A stretch of 23,136 nucleotides of DNA, from the NCBI GenBank assembly GCA_049965615.1, contig JBMFWD010000048.1:1-23136 (forward strand), read 5' to 3'. Made by a program: the position numbers and the translations under genes. Numbering within the stretch: the first letter of the stretch is position 1; each line of letters starts with the position of its first letter. The notes under the pieces were generated by a model that worked only from the letters and a program-made list of their open reading frames with translations, was not told where the DNA came from and did no database searches. Below are positions 1 through 8,627 of the stretch, piece after piece. The DNA is from Acidobacterium sp049965615 (GTDB taxonomy: Bacteria; Acidobacteriota; Terriglobia; Terriglobales; Acidobacteriaceae).

Positions 1-1
1 C

Positions 2-457
2 CCTGGTTACGGCGGGCTGCTGAGCTATCGCTATGACGTGACTCCGCTGAGCCAGCTGGAAGTCAATTACGGGTACAACCAGGATAAAGAGCACTTCACG
101 AGCGGCAGCTTCAACTACATGGTGCACACGCGCGTGCAGGAGGTTTCGTTTGCATATGTGAGGATGTTCAACTTCCGGAACTTTAACCCGTTCATTGAAG
201 TGGGCGCGGGCGGCTGGATCTTTACGCCGCTGGACGACACGCAGACGACGATTTCGGTATCGAACCTGAAGCAGAAGACGCTGCCGGGCGGATTGTACGG
301 AGTGGGTTTTGCATATGAGCTGAGCCCGAGTTGGGACTTCCGTATGGAGTATCGCGGCATTGTGATGAAGACGCCGAATTTTGGGTACACCAACTTCAAC
401 ACGCGGCGGTACTACAATGTGAGCGAGCCGGTGGTTGGATTCGCGTACCACTTCTAA
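2..457 (+). CDS. Outer-membrane beta-barrel protein, 3' part only
   Basis: The reading frame is open from the first bases of the window to a TAA at 455-457, so the true start lies outside; a GTG at 38 is in frame but sits inside continuous coding sequence. The visible part, about 151 residues, has alternating polar and aromatic stretches typical of transmembrane beta-strands (SYRYDVTP, LEVNYGYN, FIEVGAGGWIFTP, FRMEYRGIV). It ends in GFAYHF, and a C-terminal phenylalanine is the usual BAM-recognition signature of outer-membrane barrels. It probably belongs to the small OmpA/OmpW-like barrels that Acidobacteriota carry in many copies; the exact function cannot be told. It converges on another barrel gene, with a bidirectional terminator between them. 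Confidence 0.8.
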   Translation, partial: PGYGGLLSYRYDVTPLSQLEVNYGYNQDKEHFTSGSFNYMVHTRVQEVSFAYVRMFNFRNFNPFIEVGAGGWIFTPLDDTQTTISVSNLKQKTLPGGLYGVGFAYELSPSWDFRMEYRGIVMKTPNFGYTNFNTRRYYNVSEPVVGFAYHF

Positions 458-477
458 AGCACGAGCTTGTTTCAGAG

Positions 478-506
478 AAAAGCCCCGGATTGGATCCGGG
501 GCTTTT
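478..506. terminator. Bidirectional intrinsic terminator between convergent genes
   Basis: A 13-bp perfect stem (AAAAGCCCCGGAT pairing with ATCCGGGGCTTTT) closes a 3-base TGG loop. The A run on one side and T run on the other let it work on both strands. It lies 20 bases after the upstream barrel stop and 22 bases after the stop of the minus-strand barrel gene. Confidence 0.9.
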
Positions 507-528
507 GATTTGGTGCGGGGTGGCGTGG

Positions 529-1098
529 TTATTTCTGCCGGATGATGCGGTAGCCGATGCCGAGGGTAAAGCCGGAGGGATGCATGCCGTTGTTGGGATA
601 GCCGGGGATATTGGGAGCGGCGGGCCAGAACTGATATTCGTAGCCGGCGCGGAGGTCGAGTCGCGGACTGAGTGGGTAGTCGACGTCGACTCCGGGCGCC
701 ATGGCGAAGTAGCTGCCGGTGCCGATGTGGTTAGGGAATTTTTCGACGCCGGCGCCGAGCAGGAACTTGCCCCATAGCGCGAGAGCGTGCCAGCGGAGGA
801 CGCGGTAGCGTGGTCCGAGAAGATAGTCCGACTGGGCCTGGCCGCCGGAGCCGTTCCAGTGCATCCAGCGAGCTTCTCCTTCGGCTCCCCAGCGTGGTTC
901 GAGGTTGACGTCGAAAAAGAAGCCGGGTCCGAGGACGTAACCGCCGGTGTAGCCGGGGAGCGAGTCGGGGTGGAAGGCGGAGATTTGTCCGCCGATGGTG
1001 ATGGAGCCGTTTCCGCCGGTGGCGGAGGGGGCAATCTGGGCGAAGACGAGCGGCGCGAGCAGGAGTGCGCCGGCCAGGGCTAAGAATTTTTTAATCAT
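529..1098 (-). CDS. Secreted outer-membrane beta-barrel protein
   Basis: 189 residues. The start chosen is the ATG at 1098, preceded by GGAGAA about 6 bases upstream; it opens a clear signal peptide (MIKKFLALAGALLLAPLVFA, cleavage after A20 before QIAPS). A longer in-frame start near 1182 would bury the signal peptide and is unlikely. The mature part is made of short amphipathic strands rich in Tyr, Trp and Gly (EARWMHWNG, SDYLLGPRY, LDLRAGYEYQFW, FTLGIGYRI), as in 8-strand OmpA-like barrels. The end (RIIRQK) lacks the terminal aromatic residue. The specific function is unknown. The gene stands alone: its 3' side meets the bidirectional terminator, and its upstream side has about 245 bases of intergenic DNA that also hold the terminator of the next minus-strand gene. 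Confidence 0.8.
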   Translation of the reverse strand: MIKKFLALAGALLLAPLVFAQIAPSATGGNGSITIGGQISAFHPDSLPGYTGGYVLGPGFFFDVNLEPRWGAEGEARWMHWNGSGGQAQSDYLLGPRYRVLRWHALALWGKFLLGAGVEKFPNHIGTGSYFAMAPGVDVDYPLSPRLDLRAGYEYQFWPAAPNIPGYPNNGMHPSGFTLGIGYRIIRQK

Positions 1099-1342
1099 CC
1101 CACGTTCTCCAAAGGTTGGGATCGGGCCGCATGCCCACCTTGCGATAAGAAGAGTTTCAACTTTATTGCTCTCCTGGCGCAAATTTGGGGTGATGAGCGG
1201 CAGCAGCCCGGTACGAATGTGCCGTCCTGCAAGAGTAAGAGCAGTTTGATCGCCAAAGCGGGGGAGAGTGAGTTGATCGGAATGCCCGGATGGTGTGGCC
1301 GTGGCGGGGAAGATTGCGGGGCGGCGCCGTGTGGAGGGGAAG

Positions 1343-1371
1343 AAAAATCGGGGCCGTGGAACGGCCCCGAT
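1343..1371 (-). terminator. Intrinsic terminator of the M48-like gene
   Basis: An 11-bp perfect stem (ATCGGGGCCGT with ACGGCCCCGAT) has a 3-base loop. On the minus strand it is followed at once by TTTTTC. It starts 23 bases downstream of the M48-like stop codon. Confidence 0.88.
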
Positions 1372-1394
1372 GGATGCTGGTTGCAGTTGCAGAT

Positions 1395-3203
1395 TTATTG
1401 CTGTGAGCCGTTTCCGTTTCCGTTTCCGCCGTTGCCGGGGCCGGAGGGTGTGCCGGGGTTGGGCTTGAGCACCTGAGGCGGCTGAGGAGCGGGGCTGGAT
1501 GTGCCGTTTGGCTCGGCGTCCGGTTGCGCAGTTGCGCCCTGGGCCTGTGCCGGCGGCTGATAGTTTGTGAGGCGGAAGTAGATGGGAGTGATCTCAAACG
1601 GCATCTTGTCCGCGGCGCTGAGAAGCGGCGCGGGACGATACTTGAGGGTTTCGACCTGATCGGTCCATGGATCGATCTTGAGATGGCTGTCGAGCGGAAG
1701 CGCGGCGATCTGGTTGAGGTTCTTCATGTCGAGCCTGGGAGCGCCCTTCATGAACGCGGCAAGCCAGGGCTGGCCGTCCGGCTGGATGAGGGAGTCACCC
1801 AGGCGGGGGCTGAGCAGATTTTTCAGTGCGCCTTCACGAGCGACGAGCTGCTCGAAGAACAGGCCCACGTTGGCGGACTTGCCGGCGTAGACGGAGTGAT
1901 CGAAGAGTTGGACGGCCTCTTTTGCCGCGGAGGCGTCATCGGCGTTGGAGTGGTTCATGTCGATACGCTGGAAGGCTGCTTCATCGGGGAAGAGCAGACG
2001 ATCGCTGAAGGCGTAGCGCGTGTCGATATGGTGGCCGAGAAGGATTTGCGCGAGCTGGAAGCTGATGACGGCGGCGAGATCCTCTTCATTGGGGAGGACG
2101 TCGATGAGTCCCTTGCTGAGGAGGATGGTATTGCCGACGGCGAGAGATTCGAGCGGCTCGGTGAGCATGACACGGCAGTGAATTTCGCCGGGCAGGTTGA
2201 GGTTGTTGCCGATGATGATGTTGTTGGTGACGGTCTCAAGCACCTTGTCAAAGGGGCTGGGCGCGGCGAGCAGGCCGGCCTGCTGGAGGCGGTCGAGAAC
2301 ATTGTCCTGGGCTTCGGTGATCCACTGGCGCTCGGCCTGGAGTGGGCTGAGGTCGGGAGCGTTCTGGCTTTCATCCTCGGCGTTCTGAATATCGACGGAT
2401 GCATTCTCAGAGACGCGCTGGGGGATCTTGAGGGCGTAGCCCCAGTAGAAGGTCTGGGCGCGAAGGGCGAGAGATTTTTTCGATGCGTCCTGGTGGGTTT
2501 CCTCGACGTAAACGGCGTAGGGGAGCCAGATGCCGGGCTGGATGTTTTTGCGCCAGCTGTCGAAGTGGTAGTAGTGATTGACGGGGTTGTTGGGGTTGTT
2601 GGTGTAGGTGCCGTTGAAGCGGACGATGTCTCCGGAGTCGTTGTCAACCCAGATGCGCCCGAAGAAGCGGCCGGAGCCCGAGTGGCGCCTGGGACGTACG
2701 TCAAAGACGCTGGTGCGGATTTCGCCGAGGAACTGCTGGCGCACGAAGGAGAAGGTGTAGTTTTTGAAGTTGAATCCGCGCGGATCGATGAACATCATGT
2801 CCATGAAGCCGGTGGGATTGTCCGTGATCTGGAAGGCCCTGGTGAGGTCGCGGAGGTACTGGAAGGAACCGCGGAAGAGGCCGTGATGCAGGTTTTTTGC
2901 GCCGTAGGCATTGGCGTAGAAGGCCTTGCCGAAGTCGACGCGGGCGATGCTGTAATTGTCCGAGACAGGGACCTGATAGAGGACGGGGTCCGAGCGGAGA
3001 TTCTGGATATAGGTCTGCACGACGGGCGTGTCCCTCTCGACATTGCCGAGAGTGACCTTTTCGCGGGCCATGGCCCGCTCGATGAGAGCCTTCTGCTGCT
3101 GGGTGAGGGGTGGTAGCTGCTCGATATACTTATGCCGTCTGGCCCAGACCGGGGCAACGCCGAGACTGAGGACTAAACCCAGCACGCAAAATTTACGAAA
3201 CAT
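1395..3203 (-). CDS. Exported M48-like protein with degenerate HExxH site
   Basis: 602 residues from the ATG at 3203, which has AGGAG 7 bases upstream and opens a signal peptide (MFRKFCVLGLVLSLGVAPVWA). Residues about 40-260 form an unrecognised beta-rich exported region with a stretch (RIWVDNDSGDIVRFNGTY, about 183-200) reminiscent of LolA/RseB-like folds (inference). Residues about 340-395 match the M48 peptidase region: LLSKGLIDVLPNEEDLAAV aligns with the conserved segment before HExxH. Where M48 enzymes have H-E-x-x-H this protein has F382-Q383-L-A-Q386, so both zinc histidines and the catalytic glutamate are replaced, and no clear third ligand follows. It is therefore probably a non-catalytic member, perhaps a periplasmic scaffold or chaperone-like protein. 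The last 50 residues are low-complexity Pro/Gly/Asn/Gln. It lies 101 bases downstream of the TonB-family gene on the same strand and may be co-transcribed with it. Confidence 0.85.
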   Translation of the reverse strand: MFRKFCVLGLVLSLGVAPVWARRHKYIEQLPPLTQQQKALIERAMAREKVTLGNVERDTPVVQTYIQNLRSDPVLYQVPVSDNYSIARVDFGKAFYANAYGAKNLHHGLFRGSFQYLRDLTRAFQITDNPTGFMDMMFIDPRGFNFKNYTFSFVRQQFLGEIRTSVFDVRPRRHSGSGRFFGRIWVDNDSGDIVRFNGTYTNNPNNPVNHYYHFDSWRKNIQPGIWLPYAVYVEETHQDASKKSLALRAQTFYWGYALKIPQRVSENASVDIQNAEDESQNAPDLSPLQAERQWITEAQDNVLDRLQQAGLLAAPSPFDKVLETVTNNIIIGNNLNLPGEIHCRVMLTEPLESLAVGNTILLSKGLIDVLPNEEDLAAVISFQLAQILLGHHIDTRYAFSDRLLFPDEAAFQRIDMNHSNADDASAAKEAVQLFDHSVYAGKSANVGLFFEQLVAREGALKNLLSPRLGDSLIQPDGQPWLAAFMKGAPRLDMKNLNQIAALPLDSHLKIDPWTDQVETLKYRPAPLLSAADKMPFEITPIYFRLTNYQPPAQAQGATAQPDAEPNGTSSPAPQPPQVLKPNPGTPSGPGNGGNGNGNGSQQ

Positions 3204-3304
3204 GGAGAGGCTCCTGGGTGAAAGAAATGGGAAATTGCCTGCGTTCAAAGCAATAGTTACGGAAGCGGAATTGGAAGAGCGCTTTGGCATATAAGAATAT
3301 CCGG

Positions 3305-4378
3305 TCAGGTTATCTGGAATGTAATGCGAATGATACGGATTGCGTCCACGGGGTGGCCGTTTTCGGTCGCCGGCCTGAAGCGAATTTCTCGGGCGGCGAT
3401 TTCAGCCTGCTGGTCGAGTCCGTAGCCGAGTCCATGGACGACGTCGAGAACCTGCACCTGTCCGGAGGCGGTGAAGCGCACGCGGAGGGTGACATCGCCC
3501 TGAATGTGATTCTGTCGAGCCTGTGCGGTGTAGGTGGGCAGCGGCTTGTAGGTGACGATGATGGGAGTGGTATTGGCCTGCTGCTGAGCGGGCTTGTGGC
3601 CTCCCGAACTGCCATACATGTTTCCGCCAAAGGCGGCGGCGGCGACTTTGCCGGGGCTGTTGCGGTTGCCTGTGCCCCCGACGATGCCGTTGCTGAAGCC
3701 GGCTGAGGCTACGGTGCCGCGATCATGTCCTCCGCGCACGCCGTTGGCGACGCCGGAGCCGAAGTCTACGCCTTGGACGGAGCCGGGACGGGCGCGGCCG
3801 GCGCCGGAGTGGGCCGAGCCTGGAGCTTCCTCAGGACTGCCGAAGGCTACGAGAGTGGTTTGGCGATTCTGGCTGGGATTGGGGTGGACGCCGAGCGGGC
3901 TGCCGAAGCCGCCGGTGTGCACGGTAGGATGCGACCGGTTGTTGGCGACGGGCGTGGGGTTGGCGCTTTTGAAGAGTCCCACCTTGGGCTTGGGCGGCGG
4001 GGCGACCCGGAGCGGAGCGGCGGAGAGTTTTGGCAGCGCCGGAGTGGGCATTTTGATCGGATGAATCTTCGGCGGGGCTTTCAGATGCTGAAGAGGCGGA
4101 GGGATGATTTTGTTGGCGTAGGTTTTTGGCGGCGGCGCGTAGACCTTGACGCGGGGCGGTGGCGGCACGACGGGCTTGGGCGTGGGAGGCTGGAAGACGA
4201 TTTCGTTGGCAATGAGGTTGTTCTGCTTGACGACGTGGACGGCCGCACTGGAGATGATGAGAACCAGAACCGCGATGCCGATGTTGACGAAGGCGCTAAG
4301 CGCGAGGGAACGGAAGCTGCGCTTTTCTACCGGCAGGAGTCCGAAGTTGTCTTGGTTCGAACGATCTGCAGTTGCCAT
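3305..4378 (-). CDS. TonB-family protein (energy-transducer type)
   Basis: 357 residues from the ATG at 4378; a GTG at 4393 is also possible, but no ideal ribosome binding site decides between them. The order of parts is TonB-like: a short cytoplasmic N-terminus, one transmembrane helix (about 24-46, LALSAFVNIGIAVLVLIISSA), a proline-rich spacer (about 60-140, with PPPP and PPP runs), an unusually long Gly/Ser/Asn-rich stretch (about 145-265), and a C-terminal TonB domain (about 268-357, with the conserved YTAQARQNHIQGDVTLRVRF start and DAIRIIRITFQI end). TonB proteins pass proton-motive energy from ExbB/ExbD to outer-membrane receptors across the periplasm. No exbB, exbD or TonB-dependent receptor is in the window, so its partners must be encoded elsewhere. 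The M48-like gene follows it. Confidence 0.87.
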   Translation of the reverse strand: MATADRSNQDNFGLLPVEKRSFRSLALSAFVNIGIAVLVLIISSAAVHVVKQNNLIANEIVFQPPTPKPVVPPPPRVKVYAPPPKTYANKIIPPPLQHLKAPPKIHPIKMPTPALPKLSAAPLRVAPPPKPKVGLFKSANPTPVANNRSHPTVHTGGFGSPLGVHPNPSQNRQTTLVAFGSPEEAPGSAHSGAGRARPGSVQGVDFGSGVANGVRGGHDRGTVASAGFSNGIVGGTGNRNSPGKVAAAAFGGNMYGSSGGHKPAQQQANTTPIIVTYKPLPTYTAQARQNHIQGDVTLRVRFTASGQVQVLDVVHGLGYGLDQQAEIAAREIRFRPATENGHPVDAIRIIRITFQIT

Positions 4379-4887
4379 ATTGGACGATCTCACTCCCGGA
4401 ATGCCTGGGGGACGACGGGCTGGATCCGGGCCAGGTTCGTCCTCCTGTTCAAGTGCTATGCAAGTTGAGTTCCACTGTACATGGGACGGTGGGAACCGGC
4501 TTGCAGTTTGCCGACGGTATTGGATTGACTGTGTGCAGAATTTACAGATCGGACAGCCATTCTGACTTAGTCTGCAATTCGATTTCCGCGCAGCATTGAG
4601 GGGAATGTATCAGTTCAGGGCGGTCCCCAAAGTTAAGAAATCTTTAGAAGGCTATGGGGTATTTGGGAATCAAAATAATAAACCAACCCTTCTGGGGTCA
4701 TATTACCGCTGTTGTGGCCGGGATTGCGCGGGAGGTGGGTGCGAAAGTTTTTCCGGCGCGGGGCGGAATATGGGAAGGAATTCCGTCGGAATGTCGTGTG
4801 AGAATGAATGAAAACGAATTCATTGCGGGAAAAACGGGAATTCGTAGCCTTTTGAGGACAGAAAACAGGCAAGGAGCGTAAGGGACA
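4379..4887. other. Divergent intergenic region between tonB-like gene and galE
   Basis: 509 bases with no convincing gene. It is visibly more A/T-rich than its surroundings, especially 4625-4700 and 4800-4860, as expected for a region carrying promoters for the minus-strand TonB-family gene and the plus-strand galE. No clear sigma-70 -35/-10 pair could be fixed by eye. Small inverted repeats are present (for example AATGAAT at 4803-4809 with ATTCATT at 4818-4824). A 75-codon plus-strand frame at 4654-4881 lacks the G-ending codon bias of the neighbours and is not called. Confidence 0.6.
4871..4876 (+). promoter_or_regulatory. Ribosome binding site for GTG-started galE
   Basis: AAGGAG lies 11 bases before the GTG at 4888. 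It supports that GTG as the start; the translated sequence from there begins exactly where GalE proteins begin (MKILVTGGAGYIG). Confidence 0.7.
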
Positions 4888-5862
4888 GTGAAGATTCTGG
4901 TGACGGGCGGGGCAGGATACATTGGCGGGACGGTAGCGGGGTTGCTGCTGCAGCAGGGGCACGAAGTGGTGGTGCTGGACAACCTGACGCATGGAAAACG
5001 GGCGATGGTTCCTGCCGGGACGGAGTTTGTGGAGGCGGAACTGGCGGACCGGGAAGTGGTGGAGAGTGTGCTGCGGAATGGCGTGGACGCGGTGATGCAC
5101 TTTGCGGCGCTGATTGAGGCGGGCGAGAGCATGAAGGTGCCGGAGATTTACTTCCGGAACAATACGGCTTCGACGCTGACGCTGCTGGAGGCGATGCTGG
5201 CGACGGGGGTGAACCGGCTGGTGTTTTCTTCGACCGCCGCGGTGTATGGGGAGCCGGAGAAGACGCCGATTGCGGAAGACGCGAAGCTGCAGCCTACGAA
5301 TGCTTATGGGGAGTCGAAGCTGCTGGTGGAGCACATGCTGACGTGGCTGCACCGGTGCCATGGATTCAAGTACGCGAGTCTGCGCTACTTTAACGTTGCG
5401 GGGGCGATGCCGGGCCGGGGCGAGGCGCATGAGCCGGAGTCGCATTTGATTCCGCTGATTCTGGATGCGGCGCTGGGCCGGCGGGCTTCGATCAAGATTT
5501 TCGGTACGGATTATCCGACGGCGGATGGGACGTGCATCCGGGATTACATTCACGTGCATGACCTGGCGCAGGCGCACCTGCTGGCGCTGAAGGCACTGGA
5601 TGAAGAGGCGCGCGGCGGGAGGCTGATCTACAACCTGGGGAACGGACAGGGCTTCAGCGTGCGGGAGGTGATTGAGACGGCGCGGAAGGTGACGGGACGG
5701 GAGATTCCGGTGGTGGAGGAGCCGCGGCGGCCGGGTGATCCGGCGGTACTGGTGGCGAGTTCGGGGAAGATTCAACGGGAATTGGGCTGGACTCCGCAGC
5801 ATGCGAAGATTGAGGACATTTTGACAAGTGCGTGGGATTGGCACCAGCAGCGGTACGCGTAA
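4888..5862 (+). CDS. galE: UDP-glucose 4-epimerase
   Basis: 324 residues, full length for the family, with a GTG start. It is an extended short-chain dehydrogenase that interconverts UDP-glucose and UDP-galactose with bound NAD+, supplying galactose units for lipopolysaccharide and other glycans. The NAD-binding glycine motif GGAGYIG is at 7-13, the D31-N-L-T motif follows strand 2, the active-site segment SSTAAVYGEP is at 114-123 (Thr116 in the place of the usual catalytic Ser), and the catalytic YGESK has Tyr140 and Lys144. The substrate-side motifs RYFNVAGA and DYIHVHDLA are present. It is a single gene: the previous gene is divergent and a hairpin follows its stop. Confidence 0.96.
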   Translation: MKILVTGGAGYIGGTVAGLLLQQGHEVVVLDNLTHGKRAMVPAGTEFVEAELADREVVESVLRNGVDAVMHFAALIEAGESMKVPEIYFRNNTASTLTLLEAMLATGVNRLVFSSTAAVYGEPEKTPIAEDAKLQPTNAYGESKLLVEHMLTWLHRCHGFKYASLRYFNVAGAMPGRGEAHEPESHLIPLILDAALGRRASIKIFGTDYPTADGTCIRDYIHVHDLAQAHLLALKALDEEARGGRLIYNLGNGQGFSVREVIETARKVTGREIPVVEEPRRPGDPAVLVASSGKIQRELGWTPQHAKIEDILTSAWDWHQQRYA

Positions 5863-5882
5863 TTTTTTTTCTAAAAATTTTT

Positions 5883-5914
5883 AATGCCGCAGAAACCAGC
5901 GTTTTTGCGGCATT
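5883..5914 (+). terminator. Hairpin after galE, probable terminator
   Basis: A 14-bp stem (AATGCCGCAGAAAC with GTTTTTGCGGCATT, one G-T pair) has a CAGC loop and starts 21 bases after the galE stop. The T run after the stem is weak (GTGCGTTTT); an 8-T run and an A5T5 palindrome instead lie before it. A terminator role is likely but not certain. Confidence 0.5.
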
Positions 5915-6064
5915 GTGCGTTTTGGCGCGATGGAATTGGGGTTGGTTCGTACTGAGACGGCCGCAAGAGGCGGCGGTTGAGATGCGAAACTAGAATCAGG
6001 GTAACGTTTGACTGGCTGCATGGGAGCGATACGGAGGCCGGCCAGGCGAATGGGATGACGAGGG

Positions 6065-8494
6065 ATGCCGTTGAGCTGGTTGCGTAGATTTGCTGGATGG
6101 GTTGCGGTGGGTGCGCTGGTGGCAGCAGGTTCGGCGAAGTCTGCGCGGGCCTGTGACAACCCGAAGCATGCGGATGCGCCGGCGGCGGTGGCGGACAGCG
6201 GGTCGAGCGGCGGGGGCGTGGAGCTGATTCCTCATCCGGTGCATTATGTGATTCCGGAACTGGCGATTCCTCCGAAGCTGAGTGATTTTCTGGCGATTCA
6301 GGATCACTCGCCTGTGGCCGCGCAGATGTTGCGGGTGCGGCATTTTGTGGAGCGGTATCCGGATGACGGTGGAACGCCGGACGACGGGACGACGGCGTAT
6401 ATGGGTTACACGCACCGCGCGTTTTTTGTGGCGTTTGTGTGCCGGGATACTGATCCCAAGCTGATACGCGCGCACATGGCGCAGCGGGACAATCTGGGCA
6501 ACGACGACAGCGTGACGCTGATGCTGGACACGTTTGACGATCATCGGCGGGCGTTTGTGTTCCAGTCGAATCCGCTGGGCATCCAGGCGGATGCGATGTA
6601 CAGCGAGGAGAGCGGCTACGACTATTCGTTTAACACGGTGTGGGATACGTGGGGGCAACTGACAAGGTTCGGATATGTGGTGCTGATGCGGATTCCGTTT
6701 GCGAGTTTGTATTTTGCGAAGACGGCGCCGGGGGACCTGCGGCGGTGGGGGATTATTTTGCGGCGTAATGTGGCAGCCACGGGTGAGTCGGATTACTGGC
6801 CACGAATTCGATATGGTATTTCGGGGCAACTGGCACAGGACATGACGGTAGAGGGTTTTGGGGATATTGCACGGGGGCGGAACATCCAGATTGACCCTTA
6901 CACGCTGGCGCGGAGCCTGCGGCAGTTGAACACGGTGAACTCGCAGGATCCTTACTTCGAGCACAAGCATTTGCAGGGGATCTCCGGGCTGAGCGCGAAG
7001 ATGATTCTGCATAACAGCCTGGTGCTGGACACGACGGTGAATCCGGACTTCAGCCAGGTGGGCGTGGATAATCCGGCGGCTCCGAATCAGCGGTTTCCGT
7101 CGTTTTTCCCGGAGGTGCGGCCGTTTTTTATTGAGAACAGCAGCTACTTTCAGACGCCGATCAATTTGTATTACACGGACAAGATTGTGATGCCGGAGTT
7201 TGGGGCGCGATTGACGGGCAAGGCTGGCCCGTGGGCATTGGGGCTGCTGAGCGTGGATGACCGCGGCCCGGGGGCGGCAGTGGTTCCTGGCAGCGCGCAG
7301 TATGGCAAGCGTGCTGAAGACTACGTGGGGCGGATTGACCGGGATGTGGGGAAGCTCTCGAACGTGGGCGTGATTTATGCAGACCGTGAGTACCAGGGGT
7401 CGTTTAACCGGGCGGGCGGCTTTGACTATCGCGCGCGGATTGACGACCGGTGGACGGTGACGGGGCAGGCTCTGACTTCAGCGACGAAGAACCTGAGCAC
7501 TTCCGCGGCGGGCGAACAGGGATGCATGGGGGGCGGTTTGTATTGCAGCGGGCAGGCTTACATGCAGAGCGTGAAGTATTCTTCGCTGCATACGTACTGG
7601 GACGCTGGCTACGACGACACTGCGGCTGGATTTGTGACGGACACGGGATTTTTCCGGCGGCCGGATGTGCGGCAGGCGAAGGCGGATTACAACTACACGT
7701 TCCGTCCGTATGGCGGGGCGGTGCTTTCTGACGGGCCGAATCTTTATGTGCAGCGGATCTGGGATCATAACGGGGTTCCGCTGAATTTTTACGTGCAGCC
7801 TTCGTACTCGGTGAATTTTGAGGATCAGACCTTTTTGAATGCGCATGTAGGGATTGCGCAGGACCGGCTGCGTCCGATTGATTTTTCGCAGCTGGCGCAC
7901 GATGTGGAGTTCCATACATATTCAGGCGGGGTGCATTTTTATAGCTCGCCGGTGCCCTACCTGGGCGTGGGCCTTGGGTATGAGCGGGGGACGACGCTGA
8001 ACTATTCTCCTCCTGGCAACGAGGGGCCGGCGCCGGTGGACGTGGCCTCGCCGAGCGTGAGCTTGGATGTGAAGCCGCTGCGGGCGATGGATTTGCAGAA
8101 CAGCTACGTGTTTACGCGGTTTTCGAGCCCGGAGAATGGGGCCACGGTGTATGACAATCATCAACTGGTGGCGCGATGGAATTACCAGCTGACGAAGGCG
8201 GCGTCGTTTAATGTGATCGGGCAGTATATTTCGACGCTGCCGGACTCGGCTTACACGAGCGCGGGTGATTCGAAGACGGTTTTTGCCGATGCACTGTTTA
8301 CCTACATGCCGCACCCGGGCACGGCGCTGTATGTGGGGTATATCGGAAACTTCGCGAACCTTGCGCCGGGGCTTTGCACGCGGGAGGCGAGCGGATTGTG
8401 CAATCCGGTTGATCCGATTCTGCCGACGGATAATTCGCTTATGAATGACGGCAGGACGATCTACGTGAAGATGACGTACCTTTTGCGATTCTGA
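6065..8494 (+). CDS. CBM9-like / DUF5916 outer-membrane protein
   Basis: 809 residues. The N-terminus carries a signal peptide (basic MPLSWLRRF, then a hydrophobic stretch ending near SARA, residue 29). Residues about 60-250 resemble the CBM9-like beta-sandwich that precedes DUF5916 (GNDDSVTLMLDTFDDHRRAFVF). From about 330 on, the DUF5916 hallmark is clear: VNPDFSQVGVDNP, then FPSFFPEVRPFFIENS. The remaining 450 residues are Tyr/Trp-rich alternating strands, and the protein ends in MTYLLRF with a terminal phenylalanine, so the C-terminal part is probably a large outer-membrane barrel. The family has no proven role; by architecture it may bind or admit a carbohydrate or peptide at the cell surface (inference). 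The ATG at 6065 has only a weak purine-rich stretch (GACGAGGG) directly before it. It follows galE after about 200 bases and is probably transcribed separately. Confidence 0.85.
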   Translation: MPLSWLRRFAGWVAVGALVAAGSAKSARACDNPKHADAPAAVADSGSSGGGVELIPHPVHYVIPELAIPPKLSDFLAIQDHSPVAAQMLRVRHFVERYPDDGGTPDDGTTAYMGYTHRAFFVAFVCRDTDPKLIRAHMAQRDNLGNDDSVTLMLDTFDDHRRAFVFQSNPLGIQADAMYSEESGYDYSFNTVWDTWGQLTRFGYVVLMRIPFASLYFAKTAPGDLRRWGIILRRNVAATGESDYWPRIRYGISGQLAQDMTVEGFGDIARGRNIQIDPYTLARSLRQLNTVNSQDPYFEHKHLQGISGLSAKMILHNSLVLDTTVNPDFSQVGVDNPAAPNQRFPSFFPEVRPFFIENSSYFQTPINLYYTDKIVMPEFGARLTGKAGPWALGLLSVDDRGPGAAVVPGSAQYGKRAEDYVGRIDRDVGKLSNVGVIYADREYQGSFNRAGGFDYRARIDDRWTVTGQALTSATKNLSTSAAGEQGCMGGGLYCSGQAYMQSVKYSSLHTYWDAGYDDTAAGFVTDTGFFRRPDVRQAKADYNYTFRPYGGAVLSDGPNLYVQRIWDHNGVPLNFYVQPSYSVNFEDQTFLNAHVGIAQDRLRPIDFSQLAHDVEFHTYSGGVHFYSSPVPYLGVGLGYERGTTLNYSPPGNEGPAPVDVASPSVSLDVKPLRAMDLQNSYVFTRFSSPENGATVYDNHQLVARWNYQLTKAASFNVIGQYISTLPDSAYTSAGDSKTVFADALFTYMPHPGTALYVGYIGNFANLAPGLCTREASGLCNPVDPILPTDNSLMNDGRTIYVKMTYLLRF

Positions 8495-8627
8495 GGGGGT
8501 TGCCGGAAAGCGCGCGGCAGGGTAATGTAAGGGGTTTGATGCCCCCATCGCTGACTGCCAGGCGAGGATTTGTGCCCGGCAGCGGTAAACAAAATACTTT
8601 GAGTAGCCGGTTCGAGGAGAACGAGCA

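Noticed and set aside
678..691. Perfect 14-bp palindrome AGTCGACGTCGACT
   Set aside because: It falls inside the barrel gene and is explained by the codons for Val-Asp-Val-Asp-Tyr; no flanking site or operator context.
1524..3116. 530-codon plus-strand open frame
   Set aside because: It lies wholly antisense to the M48-like gene, which has a signal peptide, ribosome binding site, terminator and family match. Its Asp/Glu/Val/Gly-rich translation is typical of antisense frames in GC-rich DNA.
4490..4505. Sigma-54-like site (TGG and TTGCA at -24/-12 spacing)
   Set aside because: Only the GG and TTGC parts fit, three positions of the -24 box differ, and galE lies almost 400 bases downstream; a chance match is likely.
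4654..4881. 75-codon frame ending just before galE
   Set aside because: Its codons lack the strong G-ending bias of true plus-strand genes here, the spacing to a ribosome binding site is poor, and nothing in the protein is recognisable.
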